Counted from the stretch's first letter, positions 1 to 6,396 are shown. The stretch is 6,396 nucleotides of DNA from Spirochaetia bacterium (GCA_021736545.1 JAIPFS010000089.1:1-6396), one strand, 5' to 3'. A program made the numbers and translations. Notes: generated by a model from the sequence alone, not told the origin.

Positions 1-2936
1 ACTGTAACAGAAGACGGCGAATTATAGGTTCCAATTTCATGAAATCCGAACTTTTTATACATTTTGATTGTTTTCGTATCAGAGGTAAACACATCAATAA
101 CTACTTCCTCTACACCTTGAGCCCTGCCATACAGAAACATTAAAATTGTAAGACCTAATGTAACAATAGAATTTCTCATTTCTGGTAATACTGCAAGTCT
201 AACCATTTCAGCGGAGTTTTTAGTTTTCAGAAATGTATCAATGTCAAAATATTGATTGATAGGAAGTTTTTTAAAGTTTGAAGAAGTTATCATAGAAACA
301 GTCCCAACGGGATGAACACCTTGATACGCCAGTAAATGCATAGCCTCTTCATCAATATCTCTATGGATGGATTCCTCAATATATCCCTTCTCTCCTATGA
401 GAACTTTTCTCTGTATGTAAAAAGCATCGTTTAGATGATTATCGTTCGAAGCTAAAACAAACCGAACCATCTCTTTACTTTTTTCAGAAGCTGGAAAAGA
501 TATGGTAAATTTTGTTCCTTCTCCTACTTTGCTTTCTACATTAATTCTTCCACTGAATTTTTCTACAATTTTGTAGCAATTAGACAGGCCTAAACCAGTA
601 CCTTTTCCAGGTTCTTTAGTAGTAAAAAAAGGAGTAAAAATCTGATTCAAATTCTCTTTCGGGATACCAATTCCGGAATCTGCAATGGACACATAAATCA
701 CACCATGATCCTGTTTGCATGTCAAAGATAGTACTCCCTCTTCATCCATGGCTTGTACGGCATTGACCACAATATTCAGAAAAACTTGCTGCAGTTCCCC
801 CTCATTGGCAAGTATAGTCGGGAGTGCATGATAATTACGTTCAATTTCAATTTTTGATGTATCCATTCCTCTTTTAGCCAATCGCACAGAAAATTCCAGA
901 GTCCGGATAATATCAATCTCTATTAAATTCTTTTCTTCTTTTCTTGAATAGAGAGAAATCTCTTTTATTACATCCGCCGCATTCATTGAATAGCTCAATA
1001 TATCTTCAGCATATTCCTTTAATTCAGAATCACCATCTATTTCTGAAAGCAGGATTTCTGCAGTACCGGCAATACCTGCTAAGGGGTTATTAAGCTCATG
1101 GGCTATACCTGCAGCCATCGCTCCTATACCAGCCATTTTTTCTGTCCGAACCAGCTCGTTCTGCATTTTCTTTTGTTCCGTAATATCCTGGATAATCTCA
1201 AGAAACATCTGTTTGGAATTCTGCGGAACTTTTACAGAATGAAACTGAAGAGAATAAATGTGCTCATTAACTTCAGCTTCATTACCCATCATTAAGCCTG
1301 CATGAAGACAATCGGGAGCTTTGCAGAACGGACAGGCCATTTTTCTATCAAAAAACTGCTTATAGCATTTCTTACCGATAATATTTTTTCTGCTTTTACC
1401 AATGAACTTCTCTGCCGCGTTATTAATTTCGATAATTGTATAATCAATATCAACTAAGGCTAAAGGGGAACCAATCCCATTAAATATAGCTTCAAGCTTA
1501 TTATTACTGAAAATCAGTTCATTGCCCTGTTTTTTAAGCTGCTCAAAGGATATAGAATTCTTAAGAGATAAGGAGCATTGGCCGCTGAGGATCTCTAAAG
1601 CATCTAACTCAAATTTAGAAAATATTTTACTATCCTTCGGCGCTCCGATAATGATATATCCGCCAATATCTTTTCTGAATACAAGGGGCAAGACTATATC
1701 TGCTTCCGGCAGACTTTCACTTACATTAAACTGCTTTCCGTCATATTCATTCCAAATAACAGTTCCTCTGCCGGTATTACATAATGATTCAACCCTTTTT
1801 TCCATTTGCTGCTCAAAAGTAATATTTACAGGTCCTCCGGGTTTAAGATTTTGGACCTTTTCCCCATAAAATGATAGAATCTTAAATGTATTTTCATCTT
1901 TATTGATATAATCACGGATGATAAAAGCAACCCAATCAACATTTATACCTGTTGTTATACTTTTGACAACAGCTTCACCAAGTTCATTCAAATCAACTAT
2001 CGTTGTCAGCTTCTGGCTGAACTCTTTAATAGTCTTCTGATAGGGGTGACGACGAGGAATAATTACTTTATCCACCATATAAGCCATCAGATTCCGCATT
2101 GGATGGATAATGATAGCTGTTACAAAACCTAGCAGTATTGATAATATCCCTGCATTCTCTGGGGCTAAATCATTTGATGAAGTACTTGTAAACTGAATTA
2201 CCAGAAAATATATAATTGAAGCCACTGCCCAGAGAATAGTTGTAAAAATTACATTCAAACCTAATTTGGAGTAATTAACGAGTTTAAATTTATAGATTGC
2301 ATAAAATAATATTAGAGCATTCACAGCTGCAGCGAGAATATCAAAAGGATATTTCCCTATAGTCTCATTTAAATTAAGCAGTATACCGAAAAGCATTATG
2401 ATGACACCGGCAAAATATAAATAAAAATTTTTCCGTAATCGTTTATCAGACCGACGGGATTCCCAATAAATTATGGCTATCGATATTAATAAATAAATAT
2501 AACTTAAAGAATATGCAAAGACAGCCCAGTGCCCCAACTTATAATAAAATCCATTTGCATTGAAACCGGCATCTTCAACAATAAACCCCTTAATGTTCAA
2601 ATAGATGAGAACTACCATAAGCAAATAGCTGTACTTTGATATATTTCTCAAATAAGGCCGATGAATTTCAAGAATATCCAATATCGCATGCACTAGGGTA
2701 AAAGGTACGGCAAATAAACCTACAATCATGAATCGATTCCACATGAGAGGTGTCAGTATCCCTGAATCAGCATGCATCATAAATGAGCCGAAACTCCAAA
2801 TGGCCATAGCTGACATGTAGACTTGAAAGGACCAGAAAAATTTTATTCTTCTATATTGAATAAAACCAAAAATGACAAAAAAGATATACAGAATACAAGC
2901 TACCGCTGTTATTATAGTGGATAAGTCAATAATCAT
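1..2936 (-). CDS. Hybrid membrane sensor histidine kinase with C-terminal GNAT/FeeM-like acyltransferase domain (partial, 3' end off window)
   Basis: One unbroken frame of 978 codons runs from ATG 2936 to the left edge without a stop. An in-frame TAA lies directly before the ATG and a weak GGGAA sits 10 nt upstream. Seen in order: about nine hydrophobic helices in residues 5-277 (the first seven resemble the 7TM N-terminal region of histidine kinases); a GAF-like region (about 295-455); a PAS domain (about 477-590) with Cys at 524, 535, 538 and 543; HisKA with HELNNP, phosphoacceptor His613; HATPase with N-box N721/N725, DSGIGIP from D753, FFTTK, and GTGLGLS at 779-785. The kinase fold ends near residue 816. 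From about 823 a further domain begins, with D860-x-D-E-E-A-x-H, E910-x-x-R913-L-A-V, R921 and YKKFGF (960-965), as in GNAT and N-acyl amino acid synthase-like proteins. All kinase catalytic motifs look intact. By inference it senses a membrane or small-molecule signal and phosphorylates the neighbouring HD-GYP regulator. The acyltransferase substrate is unknown, and its C-terminus is outside the window. Confidence 0.93.
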   Translation of the reverse strand, partial: MIIDLSTIITAVACILYIFFVIFGFIQYRRIKFFWSFQVYMSAMAIWSFGSFMMHADSGILTPLMWNRFMIVGLFAVPFTLVHAILDILEIHRPYLRNISKYSYLLMVVLIYLNIKGFIVEDAGFNANGFYYKLGHWAVFAYSLSYIYLLISIAIIYWESRRSDKRLRKNFYLYFAGVIIMLFGILLNLNETIGKYPFDILAAAVNALILFYAIYKFKLVNYSKLGLNVIFTTILWAVASIIYFLVIQFTSTSSNDLAPENAGILSILLGFVTAIIIHPMRNLMAYMVDKVIIPRRHPYQKTIKEFSQKLTTIVDLNELGEAVVKSITTGINVDWVAFIIRDYINKDENTFKILSFYGEKVQNLKPGGPVNITFEQQMEKRVESLCNTGRGTVIWNEYDGKQFNVSESLPEADIVLPLVFRKDIGGYIIIGAPKDSKIFSKFELDALEILSGQCSLSLKNSISFEQLKKQGNELIFSNNKLEAIFNGIGSPLALVDIDYTIIEINNAAEKFIGKSRKNIIGKKCYKQFFDRKMACPFCKAPDCLHAGLMMGNEAEVNEHIYSLQFHSVKVPQNSKQMFLEIIQDITEQKKMQNELVRTEKMAGIGAMAAGIAHELNNPLAGIAGTAEILLSEIDGDSELKEYAEDILSYSMNAADVIKEISLYSRKEEKNLIEIDIIRTLEFSVRLAKRGMDTSKIEIERNYHALPTILANEGELQQVFLNIVVNAVQAMDEEGVLSLTCKQDHGVIYVSIADSGIGIPKENLNQIFTPFFTTKEPGKGTGLGLSNCYKIVEKFSGRINVESKVGEGTKFTISFPASEKSKEMVRFVLASNDNHLNDAFYIQRKVLIGEKGYIEESIHRDIDEEAMHLLAYQGVHPVGTVSMITSSNFKKLPINQYFDIDTFLKTKNSAEMVRLAVLPEMRNSIVTLGLTILMFLYGRAQGVEEVVIDVFTSDTKTIKMYKKFGFHEIGTYNSPSSVT

Positions 2937-2983
2937 TTATACAGTATTCCCATAAAGTGTTTTACATTATATTATAAGTATTT
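2937..2983. promoter_or_regulatory. Divergent intergenic promoter region with a shared symmetric -10-like element
   Basis: This 47-bp gap separates the kinase gene (minus) from the methyltransferase-like gene (plus), so both promoters must lie here or inside the flanking genes. On the minus strand a perfect TATAAT lies at 2976-2971, giving a predicted leader of roughly 28 nt. On the plus strand TATAAG (2973-2978) overlaps it around the palindrome TTATAA (2972-2977). The -35 boxes are poor: the best minus-strand candidate is TTGCTT at 2997-2992 with a short 15-nt spacer, and none is convincing on the plus strand. No operator repeat was recognised. In AT-rich DNA such -10 matches occur by chance. 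Confidence 0.4.
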
Positions 2984-3583
2984 ATGGAAATAAGCAATTC
3001 ATTTATATTATTTTTATCCATTATGGCTGGTATAGGCTATTTTTTTACAGCAATTCATGATTTAGCGCAAATTAAAAAGATCCCTTTGCTCTCTTTTGTA
3101 TCTTTTGCAGGATATCCAATGACTTTACTCCCTTTAATCCTCATTCCTTTTAGAGTATCAGTTCGTGAAGAATTACCTTTTCTGCTCGTATACATCTTAT
3201 GGTCATTAGCAGCTCTGTTTTTTCTGTTACTTGTTTATTCAGTTAGCATAGAAATATATATGTACAACCATAAGCTGAAAAATCAAAATAATCCTGCAAT
3301 TAAAAAAGATACAGAAAAAGATGCATATAATAATATGAATACTCATGACAGAAAATGTTTTAAAAAAGGCACCTACTCTTTTTCAAGACATCCGGGATTT
3401 ATTTGGTTTACGCTTTTAAATCTATTATTTGTTATCCTGTTTTTTACTGCTCATATTCTATATTTGATGATTTTATGTACAATATTCAATCTTTCTGTTA
3501 TTATTTGGGAAGATCGTTATGCATTTCCTCGCTTGTTTAATGATTATTATGAATACAAAAAAAATGTACCTTTTATTCTATAG
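2984..3583 (+). CDS. Small membrane protein resembling ICMT/PEMT/NnrU-type methyltransferases
   Basis: The 199-residue protein has about five hydrophobic segments (roughly 6-26, 36-57, 65-89, 139-155 and 156-175) and a hydrophilic, charged loop at 96-128. The C-terminal half carries GTYSFSRHPGF (129-139, with R135-H136-P137), then WED (E176-D177), then a Tyr-rich stretch ending YYEYKKNVPF. This matches the layout of integral-membrane SAM-dependent methyltransferases of the isoprenylcysteine carboxyl methyltransferase/phospholipid methyltransferase group, where an RHPxY motif and a later Glu-Glu pair bind SAM; here the pair is Glu-Asp. Length and helix number fit small prokaryotic members. The substrate cannot be deduced. 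The start is the first ATG after the divergent promoter; it has no Shine-Dalgarno sequence, so a leaderless or weakly translated message is possible. The next in-frame ATG (residue 15) has none either. It lies 15 bp before the response regulator gene, presumably in one operon. Confidence 0.75.
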   Translation: MEISNSFILFLSIMAGIGYFFTAIHDLAQIKKIPLLSFVSFAGYPMTLLPLILIPFRVSVREELPFLLVYILWSLAALFFLLLVYSVSIEIYMYNHKLKNQNNPAIKKDTEKDAYNNMNTHDRKCFKKGTYSFSRHPGFIWFTLLNLLFVILFFTAHILYLMILCTIFNLSVIIWEDRYAFPRLFNDYYEYKKNVPFIL

Positions 3584-3584
3584 C

Positions 3585-3591
3585 AAAAGGA
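3585..3591 (+). promoter_or_regulatory. Ribosome binding site of the HD-GYP regulator gene
   Basis: AAAAGGA lies 7 nt before ATG 3599 and directly after the TAG stop (3581-3583) of the upstream gene. It fixes the start of the regulator and fits co-transcription with the methyltransferase-like gene. Confidence 0.7.
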
Positions 3592-3598
3592 TCAGTTT

Positions 3599-4648
3599 AT
3601 GCAGAATATTATTGCGGTAACCGATGATGATCCGTCGATCAGAAAAATTTTAAACATCATGCTTTCAAAAGAAGGCTATTCAGTTCTAACTTTTTCTAAT
3701 GCTGAGGAGCTTTTCTCTTCTTTGAAAAAAGAAAAGAATCCTCCCATTGAAATAATAATTATGGACATCAAAATGCCGGGATTATCAGGACTTGAAGCAA
3801 TACCAGTCATAAAAAAAACAAAACCTGATATACCAATAATTATGCTGACAGCTTTCAACAATCTAGACACTGGCATGAGCGCCATTCGAGATGGAGCTTT
3901 TGATTATCTATCCAAACCTGTAAGAAAGCAGGAGCTGTTTGAGACAATAAAAAGGGCTCATAAAAAAGTTATTACTGATCGAAATTCAAAAATGCAGAAA
4001 CACGCCAGTGATGTTTACAACAGCTATCTAAAAAAACAGATACAAACTCAAACTAAAGAGTTGAATAATGCCTATCATAAGATAATGAGATCTACTATAG
4101 ACATGATTGCTGCCTTTTCAGAAACTATTGAACAGAAAGATGTCTATACAAAAGGTCATTGCAGCCGAGTAAGGGAGATCTCCATGAATATTGCGGGACA
4201 TTTTAATCTTTCAGAAAAGGAGTTAACTATTCTTGAAGGAGGCGCTCTTCTTCATGACATCGGAAAAATCGGTATACCTGAAAATATCCTCAATAAGATT
4301 GAACCGCTTAGCAATGAAGAATTTGGTATTATACAGTCCCACCCCCTAGTGGGTGAAAAAATTTTAAGCCATGTTGATTTTTTCTCAGACTATTTACCTA
4401 TTATCAGGAATCATCACGAAAGATATGATGGGACAGGATACCCCGATGGTCTTTCAGGCAGTGATATTCCTTTATTAGTGCGGATCGTATCAATTGCTGA
4501 TGCTTTTGACGCAATGATGAGTGACAGGGCTTACAGAACGGCTTTCCCTATGGAAAAAGCCGTTTCTGAAATTGAAGCTAATATAGGTACACAATTTGAC
4601 CCTAATTTAGTTGATATTTTCATGAAAAACAAAATTTACACAATCTGA
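3599..4648 (+). CDS. Response regulator with REC and HD-GYP domains (predicted cyclic-di-GMP phosphodiesterase)
   Basis: The 349-residue protein is cytoplasmic by appearance. The receiver domain (about 3-120) has the acidic cluster D9-D10-D11, phosphoacceptor D56 in MDIKMPG, T84 and K107 (SKP), so it should be phosphorylatable. A helical, probably coiled-coil linker (about 130-165) leads to an HD-GYP domain (about 166-345). The expected metal and substrate residues are visible: H187, H219-D220 in HDIGK, H248, H272-H273, the GYP triad at 280-282 in DGTGYPDG, and D301. Proteins of this layout hydrolyse cyclic-di-GMP, with phosphorylation of the receiver controlling activity. Nothing suggests degeneracy. 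The gene follows the methyltransferase-like gene by 15 bp and faces away from the large histidine kinase, its likely partner by position. There is no DNA-binding domain, so output is probably through second-messenger levels affecting motility, surface attachment or similar behaviour; that last step is inference. Confidence 0.95.
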   Translation: MQNIIAVTDDDPSIRKILNIMLSKEGYSVLTFSNAEELFSSLKKEKNPPIEIIIMDIKMPGLSGLEAIPVIKKTKPDIPIIMLTAFNNLDTGMSAIRDGAFDYLSKPVRKQELFETIKRAHKKVITDRNSKMQKHASDVYNSYLKKQIQTQTKELNNAYHKIMRSTIDMIAAFSETIEQKDVYTKGHCSRVREISMNIAGHFNLSEKELTILEGGALLHDIGKIGIPENILNKIEPLSNEEFGIIQSHPLVGEKILSHVDFFSDYLPIIRNHHERYDGTGYPDGLSGSDIPLLVRIVSIADAFDAMMSDRAYRTAFPMEKAVSEIEANIGTQFDPNLVDIFMKNKIYTI

Positions 4649-4697
4649 TTTTCACTTTCTATCAAAACTAAGAAAGGGTCATTATTGCTTTATAATT
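4649..4697. other. Convergent intergenic gap with a weak hairpin
   Basis: This gap lies between the converging stops of the HD-GYP regulator and ygeW. The only structure seen is CTTTCT (4655-4660) pairing with AGAAAG (4671-4676) around a 10-nt loop. The stem has only 6 bp with few G-C pairs, and no T-tract follows in either direction, so it is a poor intrinsic terminator. Termination of both transcripts is expected near here but is not clearly encoded. Confidence 0.3.
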
Positions 4698-5894
4698 CTA
4701 CAGTATTCGATTAACTGCATTATTTACTAATTCATGCAGCTTACTTGATGGATGTTCAAATTTTGACAGAAAAATCATGGCTGCTATAATGTAAGGTTTA
4801 TAGCTCGCTTCTTTATACAGGGGTACACGATAGCGGTCAAACACTGAAGCTTCAACTTCTCCCTCATCACAGCTTAGACCTGAAATATCTGCCGGCAGAC
4901 AGTGCATGTACAGAGCATTTCCATCTTTCGTTTTTTTCATCAAATCTTCAGTACATTCCCAATCTTTAAACTTCGCATTGTTCATTAAGCATCGATTTTC
5001 TAATGATTCAAGACCATCCCAATCACCATTACCTACTAATTCAGTACGCTCCTCCATAACAGCAAATGGAGCCCAGCTTTTCGGATAAACAATATCAGCA
5101 TCCTGGAAAGCCTCTTCCATACTGTTAACGCGTTTGAAAGCTCCTCCGCTTTTACTGGAATTTGCAGAAGCAATATCTTCAATTTCCGGCATAACATTAT
5201 AACCTTCAGGATGAGCGAGGACCACATCCATACCGAATCGAGAAAAAAGACCAATTATACCCTGGGGTACTGATAAAGGTTTCCCATAAGAAGGAGAATA
5301 TGCCCATGTCATAGCAACTTTTTTTCCTTTCAGCTTGTCTACACCGCCAAAGTGATTAATCACATGCAGCATATCAGCCATAGACTGAGTTGGATGATCA
5401 ATATCACACTGCAGATTCACCAAAGTAGGACGTTGTTCGAGAACTCCATCATCAAATCCTTCCTGAACTGCATCAGCAACTTCCTTCATGTATGTGTGAC
5501 CTTTCCCAATGTACATATCATCACGGATTCCTATTATATCAGCCATAAAGGATATCATATTCGCAGTTTCCCTGACTGTTTCGCCATGGGCTATCTGACT
5601 TTTCTTTTCATCTAAATCCTGAACTTCAAGACCAAGCAAATTACATGCACTTGCGTAACTGAAACGGGTTCTTGTTGAATTATCTCTGAATATTGATATG
5701 CCTAATCCGCTGTCGAATACCTTAGAAGAGATATTATGTTCTCTCATCTTCCTTAGTATCTCAGCTGTTTTAAAAGTAGCTGAGATTTCATCATCATTTT
5801 CTTTCCAGGTATGAAAGAAATCATTCAGATACATGCTTTTTGTATCAAGCTGTCCAAGCTCACGGATCATTTTTTCAATTTGGTCCTTTCCCAT
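4698..5894 (-). CDS. ygeW: Knotted carbamoyltransferase YgeW
   Basis: The 398-residue protein matches remembered E. coli YgeW (about 396 residues) almost throughout. The carbamoyl-phosphate loop S73-T74-R75-T76-R77 sits in a near-identical block (FRDNSTRTRFSYASA). It is followed by KSQIAHGETVRETANMISF, the HPTQ motif (167-170), TWAYSPSYGKPLSVPQG and HCLPADISG (331-339). These are hallmarks of the aspartate/ornithine carbamoyltransferase superfamily, in the knotted branch with N-acetylornithine and N-succinylornithine carbamoyltransferases. The physiological substrate of YgeW is not settled; its usual neighbourhood points to purine or ureide-type nitrogen catabolism, where a carbamoyltransferase could release carbamoyl phosphate. 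The frame is open 30 codons further, to an ATG at 5984 inside the upstream gene. The start at 5894 is preferred because GGAGG lies 9 nt before it and the length and N-terminus then fit the family. It is the downstream partner of the molybdenum hydroxylase subunit gene. Confidence 0.95.
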   Translation of the reverse strand: MGKDQIEKMIRELGQLDTKSMYLNDFFHTWKENDDEISATFKTAEILRKMREHNISSKVFDSGLGISIFRDNSTRTRFSYASACNLLGLEVQDLDEKKSQIAHGETVRETANMISFMADIIGIRDDMYIGKGHTYMKEVADAVQEGFDDGVLEQRPTLVNLQCDIDHPTQSMADMLHVINHFGGVDKLKGKKVAMTWAYSPSYGKPLSVPQGIIGLFSRFGMDVVLAHPEGYNVMPEIEDIASANSSKSGGAFKRVNSMEEAFQDADIVYPKSWAPFAVMEERTELVGNGDWDGLESLENRCLMNNAKFKDWECTEDLMKKTKDGNALYMHCLPADISGLSCDEGEVEASVFDRYRVPLYKEASYKPYIIAAMIFLSKFEHPSSKLHELVNNAVNRIL

Positions 5895-5903
5895 TTTTTC
5901 ATT

Positions 5904-5908
5904 CCTCC
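5904..5908 (-). promoter_or_regulatory. Ribosome binding site that decides the ygeW start
   Basis: The minus strand reads GGAGG from 5908 to 5904, with a 9-nt spacer to ATG 5894. A nearer ATG at 5902 is out of frame and only 1 nt from the GGAGG, so it is not used. The site lies in the 41-bp gap after the upstream stop, consistent with translation of a second cistron of an operon. Confidence 0.8.
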
Positions 5909-5935
5909 AAATAAAGTGTAATACATTTTTTTCTA

Positions 5936-6396
5936 TTAAATTCGATTTAAAGCTCTTAAAATTTTTTCTGGTGTAAATGGCCAATCCCGAATCCAGATAC
6001 CTACTGCATCATGTATTGCCATAGAGATTGCTGGAGCAGCCCCATTACAGCTGATTTCTGACACAGATTTTCCCCCATACGGCCCATATGGATCATCTGT
6101 TAATACTAATTCAGCTTGAAATTTTTCAGGAATGTCAGTAATCATGGGAACACCGTAATATTGAAGAGTGGGATTCTGACATACTCCATGTTCATCAAGA
6201 ATCATCTCTTCATATAAACTATGCCCAATTGTTTTTAAAACTCCGCCATAAATCTGCCCTAATGCAAGCTCCGGATTAACAGGTGTACCGCAGTCCTGGA
6301 GCGCATAATATGAGTTCACTCTCACTTCTCCAGTTTTCTTATGTACTGATACCTGACAGAAATGTGCACCATAGGGGAAAGCAGAATCTTCTGTTG
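5936..6396 (-). CDS. Xanthine dehydrogenase-type molybdenum-binding subunit, C-terminal part (5' end off window)
   Basis: An open frame enters from the right edge and ends at TAA 5938-5936, giving 152 codons of the C-terminus. The sequence begins inside a conserved stretch (AFPYGAHFCQVSVHKKTGEV), followed by LQDCGTPVNPELALGQIYGG, typical of the large molybdopterin-binding subunit of the xanthine dehydrogenase/aldehyde oxidase family. GGKSVSEISCNGAAPAI carries the expected catalytic Glu (codon 6058-6056) that deprotonates the Mo-OH group during hydroxylation. The tail DWPFTPEKILRAL is also family-typical. The usual GxGE before the Glu reads SVSE here, as I recall for some XdhA-like enzymes. 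A GTG at 6325 could look like a start, but conserved sequence continues upstream of it, so it is internal. Xanthine or a related purine is the likely substrate, inferred from family and from ygeW next door. FAD and iron-sulfur subunits are not in the window. Confidence 0.9.
   Translation of the reverse strand, partial: TEDSAFPYGAHFCQVSVHKKTGEVRVNSYYALQDCGTPVNPELALGQIYGGVLKTIGHSLYEEMILDEHGVCQNPTLQYYGVPMITDIPEKFQAELVLTDDPYGPYGGKSVSEISCNGAAPAISMAIHDAVGIWIRDWPFTPEKILRALNRI

Noticed and set aside
468..470. Internal ATG (kinase residue 823) as the start of a separate acyltransferase gene.
   Set aside because: The kinase frame runs through it without a stop and no good ribosome binding site precedes it. 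Internal initiation remains possible but unsupported.
1522..1869. Plus-strand open frame opposite the kinase gene.
   Set aside because: It lies antisense to the GAF-PAS region, which has coherent domain sequence. It has no recognisable domain of its own.
2935..2953. Short upstream reading frame (ATG 2953 to TGA 2935, overlapping the kinase ATG) as a leader peptide.
   Set aside because: Six codons with no ribosome binding site or regulatory feature; a chance occurrence is likely.
4655..4676. Intrinsic terminator between the convergent genes.
   Set aside because: The 6-bp AT-rich stem with a 10-nt loop has no T-tract on either strand, so it is kept only as a weak hairpin.
5036..5254. Minus-strand open frame inside ygeW.
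   Set aside because: It is an alternative frame within a strongly conserved carbamoyltransferase and shows no protein-like features of its own.
5900..5902. ATG 1 nt after the GGAGG upstream of ygeW.
   Set aside because: It is out of frame with ygeW and too close to the ribosome binding site.
5895..5984. Longer ygeW reading frame from ATG 5984.
   Set aside because: It would add 30 residues unlike the family and overlap the end of the upstream gene. The GGAGG at 5908-5904 points to ATG 5894.
5936..6325. A separate 129-residue gene starting at GTG 6325.
   Set aside because: Conserved xanthine dehydrogenase sequence continues upstream of this codon to the window edge, so it is an internal valine of a longer gene.

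Overview
The window is AT-rich chromosomal DNA, clearly below 40% GC by eye. The genes are tightly packed, and ygeW has a strong GGAGG ribosome binding site. A purine or ureide-type catabolic pair (molybdenum hydroxylase plus YgeW) beside a large multidomain histidine kinase suggests an anaerobic or fermentative bacterium. Spirochaetota or Bacillota/Clostridia-like lineages would fit, but no marker gene is present and the taxon is uncertain.

Left part (1-4648): a divergent signalling module. On the minus strand a histidine kinase of at least 978 residues runs off the left edge. It has a membrane N-terminus of about nine helices, then GAF, PAS (with a cysteine cluster), HisKA and HATPase domains. 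Beyond the normal end of a kinase it carries an N-acyltransferase-like domain of the GNAT/FeeM/autoinducer-synthase fold type. A 47-bp gap separates it from two plus-strand genes 15 bp apart: a small membrane protein resembling isoprenylcysteine/phospholipid-type methyltransferases, and a REC-HD-GYP response regulator, a predicted cyclic-di-GMP phosphodiesterase. The kinase probably phosphorylates the regulator; there is no DNA-binding output in the window. The acyltransferase and methyltransferase suggest, as a hypothesis, that the module may make or modify a small lipid-like signal that the membrane domain senses.

Right part (4698-6396): a separate minus-strand operon converging on the regulator gene. 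The C-terminus of a xanthine-dehydrogenase-type molybdenum-binding subunit enters from the right edge. It is followed after 41 bp by ygeW, a knotted carbamoyltransferase. E. coli places xdhABC close to ygeW in the same way, so this looks like part of a purine or nitrogen-compound catabolic operon unrelated to the signalling module.

No RNA genes, mobile elements, CRISPR arrays or convincing terminators were seen, and no gene-free stretch exceeds 50 bp.
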